A DNA stretch of 64,000 nt from Candidatus Latescibacterota bacterium (GTDB lineage: Bacteria; Latescibacterota; UBA2968; UBA8231). The stretch covers positions 1 through 64,000 of the forward strand of contig JADZBP010000206.1 in NCBI GenBank assembly GCA_020852055.1, given 5' to 3'. The notes under the pieces are model-generated. The model had not been told where the DNA came from and did no database searches. It saw nothing but the letters and a program-made list of their open reading frames with translations. The position numbers and the translations under genes are program-made. Positions 46,254-56,013 of the stretch are shown here, one piece after another (within the stretch, counting starts at the first letter, position 1; each line of letters begins with the position of its first letter).

Positions 46254-48193
46254 AAAGATTGATGTTATCCCTACTGCTCGCCGGAGCCCTGGCGCTGCCG
46301 TGGCCGACTTGGGGGGCAGAAAACGATCCGTACGCCGAAGTCAACGCAAGTTGGGATCGTTTCGGCGACGTCTACCTGCACATCCTCGAGAACTACTATA
46401 CCCACCTCGACCAGACCAAGGTCATGCGTTCAGCTATCGAGGGCATGATCAAGGATCTCGACCCGTACAGTCAGTTCTTCGATCAGGAGGGTCTGCGCCA
46501 GCTGCGGCAGGATACCACCGGAAAGTTCGCCGGCCTGGGCATCACCGTCGGCATCAAGGACGGGTTCCCCGTTATCATCGTCCCAATCGAAGAAACCCCT
46601 GCTGAGCGTGCAGGGCTGCTGCCCGGGGACCAACTAGTTGAAATCGACGGCAAAAGCACCAAGGGCAGCTCACTCGACGACATCGTCGCCATGTTGCGGG
46701 GGGAGCCCGGTTCCCGGGTCCAACTGAAGGTCCACCGTTACGGCCACGAGGATTGGGTGCAGTCCCTCGACCGCGAAATCATCAAAATCCGCAGCGTCAC
46801 CCTCACCGAACTCCTGGCCGGTGACATCGGCTATATCAGTATGAAACAGACGCGTTTTTCCGAGGATACCGCCGACGAGGTGGCCGAATCCCTCAGAAAA
46901 CTGAAAGAGGCAGGCGCTCAAGGAGTCATCCTCGATCTGCGCGGAAATCCGGGGGGTCTGTTGAGTCAGGCCGTAGGTGTTGCCGAACTGGTGTTGCCAA
47001 AGGGGGCGCCGGTGGTAACCATCAAGGAGCGCGACAACAAGAAGGAGGAGAAAAAGACCGCCAGCGGCCACTCGATCAGCGAGGTTCTGCCCCTGATCGT
47101 TTTGATCGACGAGGGCAGCGCCAGTGCCGCTGAGATTGTCGCCGGGGCCATACAGGACAATGACCGTGGGGTGATCCTCGGCACGACCTCATTCGGCAAG
47201 GGATCCGTGCAGACCATTTTCGATCTGCACGAAGCCGACGAGTCGGCCCTGAAACTGACCACGGCCCTGTACTATACACCCAGCGGGCGCTGTATCCACC
47301 GGCTAAGCCACAGCTCGGACCGAAACCTCCTGCTCAAGGTTCCATTCGGTGAGGTGGAGTTGCCCGTCGCAGGAGTACTCGAAATCCTGATGAAATCGGC
47401 GGACGCGCTACAGGCTGCCGGCGAACTCAAAAGCCGGTTTGACCTTGAGGATTCCGTAGTTGCCCAGATCCTGGCGGAACCTCTGGCCAGCCTGGTGGGA
47501 CAACCGCGGAAGTATGTTGCCGATGCTGCGCAAGTGAAACCGGTTCGGCCAGATGGCGACCCAAGAGGCGATACCGCGGCATCCCGGAAGGCCGAGGCAG
47601 AGGTCTACCACACGCGCAAAGGGCGGCCAGTCTACGGTGGGGGGGGCATAACCCCAGATCTGGTCAGCGAACCCCCGGCGCTGCCTTCTGTGGTCCGGGA
47701 GCTCCAAAAGGAGCGCCTGTTTTTCGACTTCGCCATCGAATACGTCGGTCAGGATACGGCCATGAGTACCCTCAAGATGGCCCCCGAGGTCGATGCGCCG
47801 ATGTTGGCCGCTTTTGAAACCTTCGTGCGATCCCGTAGCGCCACCCGCGACTCCACCATCAGTGAGGGGATCGCCAAAAAGCGAGTCGCCGAACTGCGCC
47901 GGCTGGGTGATGAGCTCAACTGGAATCCCGAAACCATGGCCGATATCGACCGCCTGGAACAGGCATTGGCGGCGGAAAAAAGCAAGGGAATCATCAATCC
48001 TGTCACGGAACCCTATATCAGGGAAGCCATCAGGCGGGACCTAATCCTGAGGTTGCAGGGCAAAAAAGCCAGCCTGATCGCAGAGCTGGAGAGCGACGTT
48101 CAGGTAAATCAGGCAATCGCATTGCTGAAAGAGCCACAGCGCTACAGCCAGTATCTGGTTGTGGCCAGCTCTAAGGAACAAAAAGGGAAATAG
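46250..48193 (+). CDS. S41 family C-terminal processing peptidase
   Basis: 647 residues from ATG 46250. The signal peptide ends WPTWGA-EN. A PDZ domain lies around residues 80-165 (GLGITVGIKDGFPVIIVPIEETPAERAGLLPGDQLVEIDG). The protease core has ISMKQTRFSEDTADEV, LRGNPGG, the catalytic Ser in DEGSASAAEIVAGAIQD and the Lys in GTTSFGKGSVQTIFDL. A long helical C-terminal region of about 250 residues is unusual compared with CtpA and hints at a lineage-specific regulatory tail. It is periplasmic and likely trims C-termini or regulates cell-wall enzymes. Confidence 0.93.
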   Translation: MKRLMLSLLLAGALALPWPTWGAENDPYAEVNASWDRFGDVYLHILENYYTHLDQTKVMRSAIEGMIKDLDPYSQFFDQEGLRQLRQDTTGKFAGLGITVGIKDGFPVIIVPIEETPAERAGLLPGDQLVEIDGKSTKGSSLDDIVAMLRGEPGSRVQLKVHRYGHEDWVQSLDREIIKIRSVTLTELLAGDIGYISMKQTRFSEDTADEVAESLRKLKEAGAQGVILDLRGNPGGLLSQAVGVAELVLPKGAPVVTIKERDNKKEEKKTASGHSISEVLPLIVLIDEGSASAAEIVAGAIQDNDRGVILGTTSFGKGSVQTIFDLHEADESALKLTTALYYTPSGRCIHRLSHSSDRNLLLKVPFGEVELPVAGVLEILMKSADALQAAGELKSRFDLEDSVVAQILAEPLASLVGQPRKYVADAAQVKPVRPDGDPRGDTAASRKAEAEVYHTRKGRPVYGGGGITPDLVSEPPALPSVVRELQKERLFFDFAIEYVGQDTAMSTLKMAPEVDAPMLAAFETFVRSRSATRDSTISEGIAKKRVAELRRLGDELNWNPETMADIDRLEQALAAEKSKGIINPVTEPYIREAIRRDLILRLQGKKASLIAELESDVQVNQAIALLKEPQRYSQYLVVASSKEQKGK

Positions 48194-48206
48194 CAGGATA
48201 TATCTA

Positions 48207-49748
48207 ATGAAAACAGAAATTTATATAAACGAAGGCATCCACGAGTCAAGAATCGCCATCATCGAGGATGGGCAACTCGCCGAGATCTGGATCGAGCGCC
48301 CGGAAAACGAACGCATGGTTGGCGACATATATAAAGGAACAGTAAACGCGGTGCTGCCCAGCCTGCAGGCCGCCTTCATCGAGATGGGTCTGGAACGCAC
48401 GGCATTCCTCCAGGTCCGCGACATGATGGAGGCCGATTCGGCCGAGTACGAAGAAGGCGGCGGGGGCGGCGGTGGTCGTGGTCACCGCCGGTCGCGGAGT
48501 TATCCGCTGATCCAGGATATCCTGAGCAAAGGCCAAGAGTTGTTGGTCCAGATCACCAAGGAGCCCATCAGCACCAAGGGCGCGCGCGTGACCACCCAGA
48601 TCTCGCTGCCCGGCCGTTTCGTGGTACTGGTGCCGGGTGGGGGGGAGTGGGTCGGGGTGTCGCGGAAGATCTCGAGTCTGCAGGAGCGACGCCGCCTGCG
48701 CGACATGGTCAACGACCTGCGGCCCGAAGGCTACGCGGTGATCATCCGCACCGAGGGCCGCAAAAAAAGCGAACGCGAATTCCGCCGTGATATCAAGAAT
48801 CTGCAAAAGACCTATGAGCGGATGGTGCGGAAAAGCAAGAAACTGCCGCCGCCGGCGCTGGTGCACAAGGAAATGGGCATGACCTCGAGTGTCATCCGCG
48901 ATCTGTTCAATGAAAACGTCGAGCGGGTGGTGGCCGACTCCAAGGGCCGGTACCAGGAAATCCTGGAATATGTGCGGGCGGTCTCGCCGGAACTGAAGAA
49001 GCGCATCGAGTACTACCGCGACCGTCGACCTATCTTCGATGCCTTCAAGATCGAGCAGGAGATCGAAAAGCTGAACGACCGCGTCGTGTGGATGCGCAAA
49101 GGCGGCGGCCTGGTCATCGACCACGCCGAGGCCGGCACTTTCATCGACGTGAACTCGGCCCGCAGTGTTGGTACCCGCGATCAGGAGGAGAACAACCTCA
49201 ATACCAACCTCGAGGCAGTGAGCCAGATCGCCCGTCAGTTGCGCTTGCGCGACATCGGCGGCATCATCGTCATCGACTTCATCGATATGCACGAGGAGAA
49301 GAACCGCCGCAAGGTGATTGAACGCCTAATCGACGAGATGAAAAAGGACCGGGCCAAGGTCTCGATCAGTCCCCAGATCAGCGAGTTCGGCCTGGTGGAG
49401 ATGACCCGCCAGCGGGTGCGCCCCAACCTCCTGCACACCCATAGCGAGCCCTGCCCCACCTGCGACGGCACGGGCCGGGTCATGGGGCCCGATACCACCT
49501 TGACCAAGATCGAGCGCTGGCTCCAGCGCTCGTACGCTGCTAGCGGGGAGCGAAAGCTGGTGCTGAAGGTCAATCCGGAGGTTGCCGGCTACATGATGGA
49601 GGACAAGGAGGGCCGCATCAAGGCCCTGCGCAAAGCCACCAAGGCCCGGCTCGAACTGCGGACCGATCCCAGCCTCAAACCGCAGGAGTACCGCTTCCTC
49701 TCGGCGAAGAGTGCGGCTGACCTCACCGGCACCTTCAACATTATTTGA
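48207..49748 (+). CDS. rng: Ribonuclease E/G family protein
   Basis: 513 residues from ATG 48207, preceded by AGGA. The S1 domain begins about residue 35 (GDIYKGTVNAVLPSLQAAFIEMGLERTAFLQV) with a glycine/arginine-rich insertion (EEGGGGGGGRGHRRSR). The catalytic DNase I-like subdomain has GGLVIDHAEAGTFIDVNSA and IVIDFIDM, holding the Mg-binding acids. The Zn-link cysteines are in CPTCDGTG. It is shorter than RNase E and lacks its scaffold tail, so RNase G-like. It acts in mRNA turnover and rRNA processing. rplU-rpmA follow, a frequent neighbourhood. Confidence 0.95.
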   Translation: MKTEIYINEGIHESRIAIIEDGQLAEIWIERPENERMVGDIYKGTVNAVLPSLQAAFIEMGLERTAFLQVRDMMEADSAEYEEGGGGGGGRGHRRSRSYPLIQDILSKGQELLVQITKEPISTKGARVTTQISLPGRFVVLVPGGGEWVGVSRKISSLQERRRLRDMVNDLRPEGYAVIIRTEGRKKSEREFRRDIKNLQKTYERMVRKSKKLPPPALVHKEMGMTSSVIRDLFNENVERVVADSKGRYQEILEYVRAVSPELKKRIEYYRDRRPIFDAFKIEQEIEKLNDRVVWMRKGGGLVIDHAEAGTFIDVNSARSVGTRDQEENNLNTNLEAVSQIARQLRLRDIGGIIVIDFIDMHEEKNRRKVIERLIDEMKKDRAKVSISPQISEFGLVEMTRQRVRPNLLHTHSEPCPTCDGTGRVMGPDTTLTKIERWLQRSYAASGERKLVLKVNPEVAGYMMEDKEGRIKALRKATKARLELRTDPSLKPQEYRFLSAKSAADLTGTFNII

Positions 49749-49773
49749 CAGGACGGGCGACAGCGCTTATTTT
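49745..49773 (+). promoter_or_regulatory. Promoter for rplU-rpmA
   Basis: A perfect TTGACA (49745-49750), a 17-base spacer and TATTTT (49768-49773) overlap the rng stop codon. It likely gives the ribosomal protein genes their own transcript. Confidence 0.7.
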
Positions 49774-49824
49774 TTTCTTCTTCGTTTCATCCATTCCTGA
49801 GAGCAGGTCACTCCGGAGAAGAAC

Positions 49825-50142
49825 ATGTACGCTATTGTAAAGATTGCCGGACAGCAGATACGGGCCGAAAAAGGGCGCAAGGTCATGGTTCCCAAGCTGG
49901 AACTGGCCGAAGGTTCCCGCCACCGCTTTGCTGAAGTAATGCTGATCACCGAAGAGGGCAATACTCAGATCGGGCAACCGCTAGTGGCCGGTGCCGCTGT
50001 CGAGGCCACCGTCGTGGGCCACGGGCGCGACGAGAAGATCGAGATCTACAAGATGCGCCGCCGCAAGAATTACCGGCGCCGCAAGGGACATCGGCAGTAC
50101 TATACCGAGCTGAAAATCGAAGACATCCTGTTGGCCAATTGA
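49825..50142 (+). CDS. rplU: Ribosomal protein L21
   Basis: 105 residues. It starts YAIVKIAGQQIRAEKGRKVMVPKL and has the KMRRRKNYRRRKGHRQYYTELKIEDI ending that defines L21, a 50S protein contacting 23S rRNA. Family consensus has KYKRRKNYRRKxGHRQxxTxVKI, a close match. GGAG lies 8 bases before the ATG. It is paired with rpmA, 27 bases on. Confidence 0.97.
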   Translation: MYAIVKIAGQQIRAEKGRKVMVPKLELAEGSRHRFAEVMLITEEGNTQIGQPLVAGAAVEATVVGHGRDEKIEIYKMRRRKNYRRRKGHRQYYTELKIEDILLAN

Positions 50143-50169
50143 CGGGCAGCATTTACAGGAGCAGAAAAC

Positions 50170-50424
50170 ATGGCGCATAAAAAAGGCGTAGGTAGTTCCA
50201 GAAACGGTCGCGACAGCAACTCCCAGCGTCTGGGGGTGAAACGCTATGGTGGCCAACACGTGACCGCCGGCAGTATTCTGATCCGCCAGCGCGGCACGCG
50301 CATCCATCCGGGCACCAATGTGCGCAAAGGGGGGGACGACACCCTCTTTGCCATCGTCGACGGCACGGTCAAGTACGAGGTCAAGGGCCGAAACCGCAAG
50401 CAGGTGAGCGTCTACACTGCCTGA
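50170..50424 (+). CDS. rpmA: Ribosomal protein L27
   Basis: 84 residues: [29 protein letters not shown], then [31 protein letters not shown], almost the family consensus. The N-terminal AHKKG tail reaches the peptidyl-transferase centre. There is no Firmicutes-type cleavable N-terminal extension. AGGAG lies upstream of the ATG. It is followed by a hairpin terminator before sucC. Confidence 0.98.
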   Translation: MAHKKGVGSSRNGRDSNSQRLGVKRYGGQHVTAGSILIRQRGTRIHPGTNVRKGGDDTLFAIVDGTVKYEVKGRNRKQVSVYTA

Positions 50425-50455
50425 GGGCCGGAAAACGTTCTCTTCTCAATACACT

Positions 50456-50491
50456 ATGGCCACGCTTCCAGCAGGTGGCCATTTGTATTTT
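50456..50491 (+). terminator. Probable terminator between rpmA and sucC
   Basis: ATGGCCAC and GTGGCCAT form an 8-bp perfect stem with an 11-base loop, followed by TTGTATTTT. It should partly or fully separate ribosomal protein and TCA-cycle transcription. Confidence 0.72.
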
Positions 50492-50508
50492 GCATACAGG
50501 AAGGGCGT

Positions 50509-51675
50509 ATGAAGATCCACGAGTACCAAGCAAAGGAGCTGCTGCGGTCCTATCAGGTAGCTGTCCCCAAGGGCGGGGTGGCCAGGACTGCAGAAGAAGC
50601 CGAAAATATCGCCCGGGAGCTGGGGGGAAGGGTGGTGATCAAGGCCCAGATCCACGCCGGCGGACGCGGCAAAGGGGGTGGCATCAAACTCGCCGCCAAT
50701 CCGCAGGAGGCCGGCCAGCTGGCGGCGCAGATCATCGGCATGAATCTGATTACGCACCAGACGGGTCCCGAGGGACAAAAGGTAAAGCAGGTATGGGTCG
50801 AGGCCGCCAGTGAGGTTGCCCGCGAATTGTATCTGGGGATCACCCTCGACCGGGCTCAGGGCAAACTGGTGGTCATGGCCAGCCAGGAGGGCGGGGTGGA
50901 GATCGAGGAGGTCGCCGCACGCAGCCCTGGAAAAATCCTGAAGGAGGCAGTGGATCCCGGTGTGGGTCTGCAGCCCTTCCAGGCCACGCGCCTGGCCTTT
51001 GGCCTGGGCCTCGAGGACAAGGCCGTGCGCCAGGCGGCCAACCTGATCCTCAATCTCTACAAGGCCTATGTGGCCACCGATTGTTCGCTGGCCGAGATCA
51101 TCCCGCTGGTGCTCACCCGCCAGGGTGAGATCATGGCCCTCGATGCCAAAATCAACTTCGACGACAACGCGCTCTTCCGCCATCCCGACCTGCTTGCCTT
51201 GCGCGATACGGATGAGGAAGAGGAACTCGAGATCGAGGCGTCCAAATACCGGCTGAACTACATCAAGCTCAACGGCAATATCGGCTGTATGGTCAACGGA
51301 GCCGGCCTGGCCATGGCGACCATGGACATCATCAAGCTGGCTGGGGGGGAACCGGCGAACTTCCTCGACGTGGGCGGAGGCGCCAACGCCGAAACCGTGG
51401 AGAACGGTTTCCGCATCCTCCTTTCCGATCCGAGCGTCAAGGCGATCCTGATCAATATCTTCGGGGGAATCGTCCGCTGCGACCGGGTGGCCGAAGGGGT
51501 GATCCAGGCGCGCAAGAACCTCGAGGTGAAGGTGCCGGTGGTGGTGCGCTTAGCGGGCACCAATGCCGAACTGGCGGCACAGATGTTGGAGACATCCGGG
51601 TTGAATTTTGCCGTGGGCAAGGGACTCAAGGACGCTGCCGAGAAGGTTGTGGCAGCCAGCCGGCAATCAGCGTGA
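50509..51675 (+). CDS. sucC: Succinyl-CoA ligase (ADP/GDP-forming) beta subunit
   Basis: 388 residues. The ATP-grasp domain starts [23 protein letters not shown] and has [21 protein letters not shown]. The CoA-ligase domain has [44 protein letters not shown] and [20 protein letters not shown]. It couples succinyl-CoA cleavage to nucleotide triphosphate synthesis in the TCA cycle. AGGAAGG lies before the ATG. sucD follows 10 bases after the stop. Confidence 0.98.
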   Translation: MKIHEYQAKELLRSYQVAVPKGGVARTAEEAENIARELGGRVVIKAQIHAGGRGKGGGIKLAANPQEAGQLAAQIIGMNLITHQTGPEGQKVKQVWVEAASEVARELYLGITLDRAQGKLVVMASQEGGVEIEEVAARSPGKILKEAVDPGVGLQPFQATRLAFGLGLEDKAVRQAANLILNLYKAYVATDCSLAEIIPLVLTRQGEIMALDAKINFDDNALFRHPDLLALRDTDEEEELEIEASKYRLNYIKLNGNIGCMVNGAGLAMATMDIIKLAGGEPANFLDVGGGANAETVENGFRILLSDPSVKAILINIFGGIVRCDRVAEGVIQARKNLEVKVPVVVRLAGTNAELAAQMLETSGLNFAVGKGLKDAAEKVVAASRQSA

Positions 51676-51685
51676 GGGAGCAACC

Positions 51686-52547
<862 letters not shown>

Positions 52548-52555
<8 letters not shown>

Positions 52556-53372
52556 ACAAGGACGTTGCGGACCGGGCTTTTGGGGGCAGTGGCATGATGG
52601 GGGGTATCCGCCGCAGCCGCAGTGCGGACGCCGCAAAAACCAGCAGCAGCGCCAGCACTAGCGGCGGAGAGTAGAAGCGGTCTGCGGCCAAGGCCTCGAG
52701 GCCCCAGTACACCTTCAGGTTCAGGCCGGCGAAGGAGAGGGCATTGTTGAGCATGTGGGCGAGGATCGCCGGGTAGATACTGTGGGTCCAGTAGACCAGC
52801 ATCCCGAGCAAAACCCCCAACAGGATCAGCGCGGGTAGTTGCCAGGGATTGAAGTGGACCAGGGCGAAGAACAGCCCTGCACCTGCGACGGCCAGCCGCG
52901 GACCCCGGTGTACATACAGGCCGGCGAACACCAGGCCGCGGAAGAGCAATTCCTCAGCGATGCCTGGGCTCAGCACCACGGCGACTAACCCGAAGAGCAG
53001 GGCCGCCAGGTCACCGGCAAGTTGGACCTCGATGAGGTTGCGCTGGATATGCAGAGGCAGGGCATAGCCCAGGGTACTGAGGAAGCGTCCCCAGTGCAGA
53101 TCGAATTGGCTGATGAGCAGGCTGCCGCTGAGGGCCAGGGGGATGGTCAGGATCAGGGCGCGCAGCGGCGTGGCGTTCAGCAGGAGCAACTCCTCAGCGG
53201 CCCCCGGCTGCCACCGCACGAACAGGATGACCAGCCACAACACCGATAACTCGGTGGCGATGAGACTGAGCTGCGGCGAAAAGCGCTGCGCAAACACCGG
53301 AAACAAGAGCAACTGGGACAACACTGCCGTGCCCAGGGCCAGGTAAAGGATCTTTCTCAGCGACGGATACAT
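52548..53372 (-). CDS. CPBP family intramembrane metalloprotease
   Basis: About 274 residues from ATG 53372 ([14 protein letters not shown]). It has roughly eight hydrophobic segments. The ABI/CPBP (Rce1-like) motifs are present: motif 1 [16 protein letters not shown] (EExxxR), motif 2 [10 protein letters not shown] (FxxxH) and motif 3 [12 protein letters not shown] (HxxxN). It is predicted to be an inner-membrane glutamate/metal protease. Bacterial members function in bacteriocin immunity or membrane protein processing, and no partner is adjacent. Confidence 0.9.
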
Positions 53373-53390
53373 ATATTCAGCAGTAACCAA

Positions 53391-53424
53391 GAGGCCCTCT
53401 CCGCTCAAATGCGGAGAGGGCCTC
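53391..53424 (-). terminator. Hairpin terminator between glycosyltransferase cluster and CPBP gene
   Basis: GAGGCCCTCTCCGC-TCAAAT-GCGGAGAGGGCCTC, a perfect 14-bp stem. It lies after the heme-motif remnant on the minus strand and just before the CPBP start. The T tract is poor (CTTGGTT), but the stem is very stable. Confidence 0.7.
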
Positions 53425-53446
53425 TGCCGTTAAGAGCGTCCGTGGT

Positions 53447-53653
53447 TCAGTGGTGGTGTTCGGCCTCCGGGGCCAGAAAGTGCAACTGACCGTTGTGGCA
53501 GCTCATACAGGTAAGCGGCTGGCCGGCAGCCGGCAAGGGCAGGGTTTTCTGATAGATCTCATCGAACTGGTGATCTGCAGGGGAAGATAGACCGGAGTCG
53601 AGGTTGGCGTCAACTCGGGATGGACTCTGGCGGGAGCCGATGCCTGAGGGCCC
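53447..53653 (-). pseudogene. Remnant of a c-type heme protein C-terminus
   Basis: This minus-strand frame was read directly and is not in the ORF track. It ends in LPAAGQPLTCMSCHNGQLH, then FLAPEAEHHH and a TGA stop. CMSCH is a heme-binding CxxCH motif, preceded by ADHQFDEIYQKTLPL. The frame is open for about 66 codons but begins after a stop at 53654-53656 and has no ATG, GTG or TTG start before the motif. It overlaps the 3' end of the glycosyltransferase gene by about 45 bases. It may be a truncated or frameshifted cytochrome gene, or chance. Confidence 0.4.
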
Positions 53654-54563
53654 TCAGGTAGGCGCGGGTGCGGTTGTACCACCACAGGTAGTCGAAAAAG
53701 AGTGCCGGAACGTACCATCGCAGCGAAGCCGCCACCGCCCAGTATACCGGATAGTAGAAAAAAGGCAGGAGTGCCAGTCGGAAGAACAGACGCCTGAGCG
53801 AGAAAAAGGGTCCATAAAAAACATCGAGTCGGAGCAGCGGCGCCAACTCGGGGCGTTTGCGCAAGAGTACCGGCAGGGAGCGCTCACCGTAGGTATACAT
53901 GAGTTGGCAGTGCTGGCGAAAAGGCCGCAGGTGGTGGTGCAGGGAGCGGGCCAGGCTGGCGAAGCGGAAGGTCGCCCCATCCAGATGCAGGCGGTAGCCC
54001 AATTCGAGGTCCTCACCTCCGTAGGTGTTGAAGTCCTCATCGAAGAGGCCCACTCGCAGGAGCTGATCCCGCCGGACCGAGGAGTTGCCGGTGACAAAAC
54101 ACTTGAAAGGCACCGCCTCTGTTTCGCGGAGGCGGTGCACCCCCCGGCTGTCGAGATACTGGGTCAGACAGTCGGCAGGGACCTGCGGCCCGAAGCGGAT
54201 ATGGCCGATGGCCACCGTGTTGGCCTGTTGGTGAACCTGGGCGTGAGCGCGCAGGAATCCAGGTTCTACCGTCATATCGCTATCGAGGAAAACCACGACC
54301 TGGCCACAGGCCGCCCGTATACCGGTGTTGCGGGCCCGGGCCCGCCCCTGATTGGTCGAATGGCGGATGAGGCGCAGGGGAAAAGGGCCCGCAGCCCGGG
54401 GGTACTGGTCGGGGTTGAAGAGCTGCGACGCATCGTCGACTACAATGATCTCCAGAGACGAGGCCGGATACTCCTGGACGGCCAGGCTCTGTACGGCTGC
54501 CAATAGGCGTTCGGGTTCATTGTAGGTGGGGATGATGACACTGATGGAGAGGGGGGAGTCCAT
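53610..54563 (-). CDS. Family 2 glycosyltransferase
   Basis: 317 residues. The GT-A domain starts LSISVIIPTYNEPERLLAAVQSL, then EIIVVDDASQL, and the DxD-like metal site is VVFLDSDMTVEPGFL. Acceptor-side GGEDLELGYRLHLDGATFRF fits the ED(x)ELxxR motif. The C-terminal part has hydrophobic helices (LALLPFFYYPVYWAVAAS) that may touch the membrane. It probably adds a sugar in surface-polysaccharide or glycolipid synthesis. It follows the GT4 gene by 8 bases. Confidence 0.9.
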   Translation of the reverse strand: MDSPLSISVIIPTYNEPERLLAAVQSLAVQEYPASSLEIIVVDDASQLFNPDQYPRAAGPFPLRLIRHSTNQGRARARNTGIRAACGQVVVFLDSDMTVEPGFLRAHAQVHQQANTVAIGHIRFGPQVPADCLTQYLDSRGVHRLRETEAVPFKCFVTGNSSVRRDQLLRVGLFDEDFNTYGGEDLELGYRLHLDGATFRFASLARSLHHHLRPFRQHCQLMYTYGERSLPVLLRKRPELAPLLRLDVFYGPFFSLRRLFFRLALLPFFYYPVYWAVAASLRWYVPALFFDYLWWYNRTRAYLRALRHRLPPESIPS

Positions 54564-54571
54564 CGACAGGA

Positions 54572-55690
54572 TCAGAGACTGGCGTAAAGGGAGAGCAGCC
54601 TGGGAGCTTCCTGTTCCCAGTTATAATGCTGCGCCGCGGCCAGCGCTGCCTGGCGGTAGGTCTGAAGGCGGGATGGATCAGCAAAGAAGCGCTGCACCTT
54701 TTCGCGGATATCCCGCAGATCCTGGGGATCAGCCACCAGACCAGCGCCAGACTCTTCGACCACGGCTCGCATATCGGGAAAGTTGCTGGCCAGCACCGGT
54801 AGGCCTGCCATCAGGTACTCGAAGAGTTTATTGGGCAGGGAATAATAAAAACTCTTGCCCGTGCCTTTGATCAGACACAACCCCAGATCCGCGGAGCAGG
54901 TATAAGAATGCAGCTCGGCAAAGGGGACCCGGGGGATAAAGTAGACCCGGCCTTCGAGGTTTTGGCGCCGTACCAGCTCCTTGAGAGCCCCTTCCCTAGG
55001 TCCGTCGCCGATCAGAACCAAGGCCAGATCTTCGTCCAGGCCGGCAAGGGCCTCGATCTGTTCGGCCAGACCGTTGTCGGTAAGGAATCCCCCTTGATAC
55101 AGCACCACCGGCCGGCCGGCCGCCAGCCCTAGTTCGCTGCGGATGCGGTTGCTTTCCACGGGTGAGCGGTAGAGGGGCAGGTTGCGCACCACGGTCACCT
55201 GGTCCAACCCGTACCGTTCCTGCAGCGACTGAGCGATGGAAGTGCCCACCGTGATGGTGCGGTGGACCTGCCGGATGAGCCGCCGTTCCAGCAGCGCCCA
55301 GAAGTGTCGAATCAGGGGCCGGTCGACCAGGGAAGACTGCTCGATCCAGAATTCGTGGGAATCGTAGACCAACGGCACATCGCGCTGTTGGGCAGCAGTG
55401 GCGGCCGGCCACAGCGCATCCAGATCGTGGGCATGGTACACATCAGCGTGCATCGCCAGCAACAAGGGCCGTGCCTGTCGCCAGAAAGCTGGATAGAGGA
55501 TGCGCAGCGAGCGAGAGCGGTCGATGGGAATCAGGTGGAGGTCGATGCTCTCCCAGCCCTGCAAAGGCGAGGGGTCGAAGGACGAAGAGACGATGGAAAC
55601 CCGATGTCCCGCCTGGCTCAGGCACTGGGCTTCGCGGAAGACCCGGTAATCGAAGCGCAGATCGCCGAACACCACCATACAGATGTGCAT
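54572..55690 (-). CDS. Family 4 glycosyltransferase (GT-B fold)
   Basis: 372 residues from ATG 55690 with GGAAG upstream. The N-terminal Rossmann domain is MHICMVVFGDLRFDYRVFREAQCLSQAGHRV, with a middle YHAHDLDALWPA. The C-terminal nucleotide-sugar domain has PVVLYQGGFLTDNGL and LFEYLMAGLPVLASNFPDMRAVVEESGAGL, where the E(x7)E motif binds the donor. It is likely part of cell-surface glycan synthesis with the GT2. A strong terminator lies 37 bases upstream, so transcription from the structured region beyond may be blocked or controlled. Confidence 0.92.
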   Translation of the reverse strand: MHICMVVFGDLRFDYRVFREAQCLSQAGHRVSIVSSSFDPSPLQGWESIDLHLIPIDRSRSLRILYPAFWRQARPLLLAMHADVYHAHDLDALWPAATAAQQRDVPLVYDSHEFWIEQSSLVDRPLIRHFWALLERRLIRQVHRTITVGTSIAQSLQERYGLDQVTVVRNLPLYRSPVESNRIRSELGLAAGRPVVLYQGGFLTDNGLAEQIEALAGLDEDLALVLIGDGPREGALKELVRRQNLEGRVYFIPRVPFAELHSYTCSADLGLCLIKGTGKSFYYSLPNKLFEYLMAGLPVLASNFPDMRAVVEESGAGLVADPQDLRDIREKVQRFFADPSRLQTYRQAALAAAQHYNWEQEAPRLLSLYASL

Positions 55691-55726
55691 GAGCTTCCGG
55701 GGGCAGAGCAGGAAAGAGATGGAAAC

Positions 55727-55758
55727 AAAAAACGCGCAGCCCAAAGATGAGCTGCGCG
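55727..55758 (-). terminator. Rho-independent terminator of the candidate ncRNA
   Basis: On the minus strand, CGCGCAGC-(10-base loop)-GCTGCGCG forms a perfect 8-bp stem followed by TTTTTT. No annotated gene ends here, so it terminates a noncoding transcript or attenuates the GT4 gene. Confidence 0.85.
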
Positions 55759-56008
55759 GCGGAGAAAATCAAGGAGTGTGGCGACCGAAGGGTGGGATCA
55801 CAAGCCCGCAGCTAAGATCTTCAAACGAGGCGGTGTGGGGAGGTAATTGCTGAAGATCTTAGAAACTCGAAAAGGGGGGATCGAGCTCCGCAGTATGAAT
55901 GATCTACACGCTCAACGGATCGCCACACTCAATCCTTTTTTTAGGCGACCGGGGTCCACGCTCGCAGGTGAGCGTGGATCAGAGCGGATCTTTTTCTCCG
56001 CTCAACTA
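55733..56008 (-). ncRNA. Candidate structured noncoding RNA (about 275 nt)
   Basis: It is bounded by a consensus-like minus-strand promoter (56014-56042) and a terminator. In order it contains GAGCGGA/TCCGCTC and TCCACGCTC/GAGCGTGGA hairpins, an 11-bp long-range helix (GAGTGTGGCGA at 55920-55930 with TCGCCACACTC at 55774-55784), a small hairpin with loop CCCCCC, and a perfect 12-bp hairpin (CTAAGATCTTCA, 55812-55823 with 55851-55862) whose 27-nt loop contains ACCTCCCC. The first 10 nt of GCGGAGAAAA (56001-55992) can also pair with TTTTCTCCGC (55768-55759), closing the whole molecule. No match to RNase P, SRP, tmRNA or 6S RNA core motifs was seen. Confidence 0.6.
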
Positions 56009-56013
56009 TGGAT

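Noticed and set aside
55733-56008. RNase P RNA, SRP RNA, tmRNA or 6S RNA
   Set aside because: Looked for GAGGAAAGTCC/ACAGAAA (RNase P), GGAAGCAGCC (SRP), a tRNA-like 3' end (tmRNA) and a single long bulged hairpin (6S); none fits.
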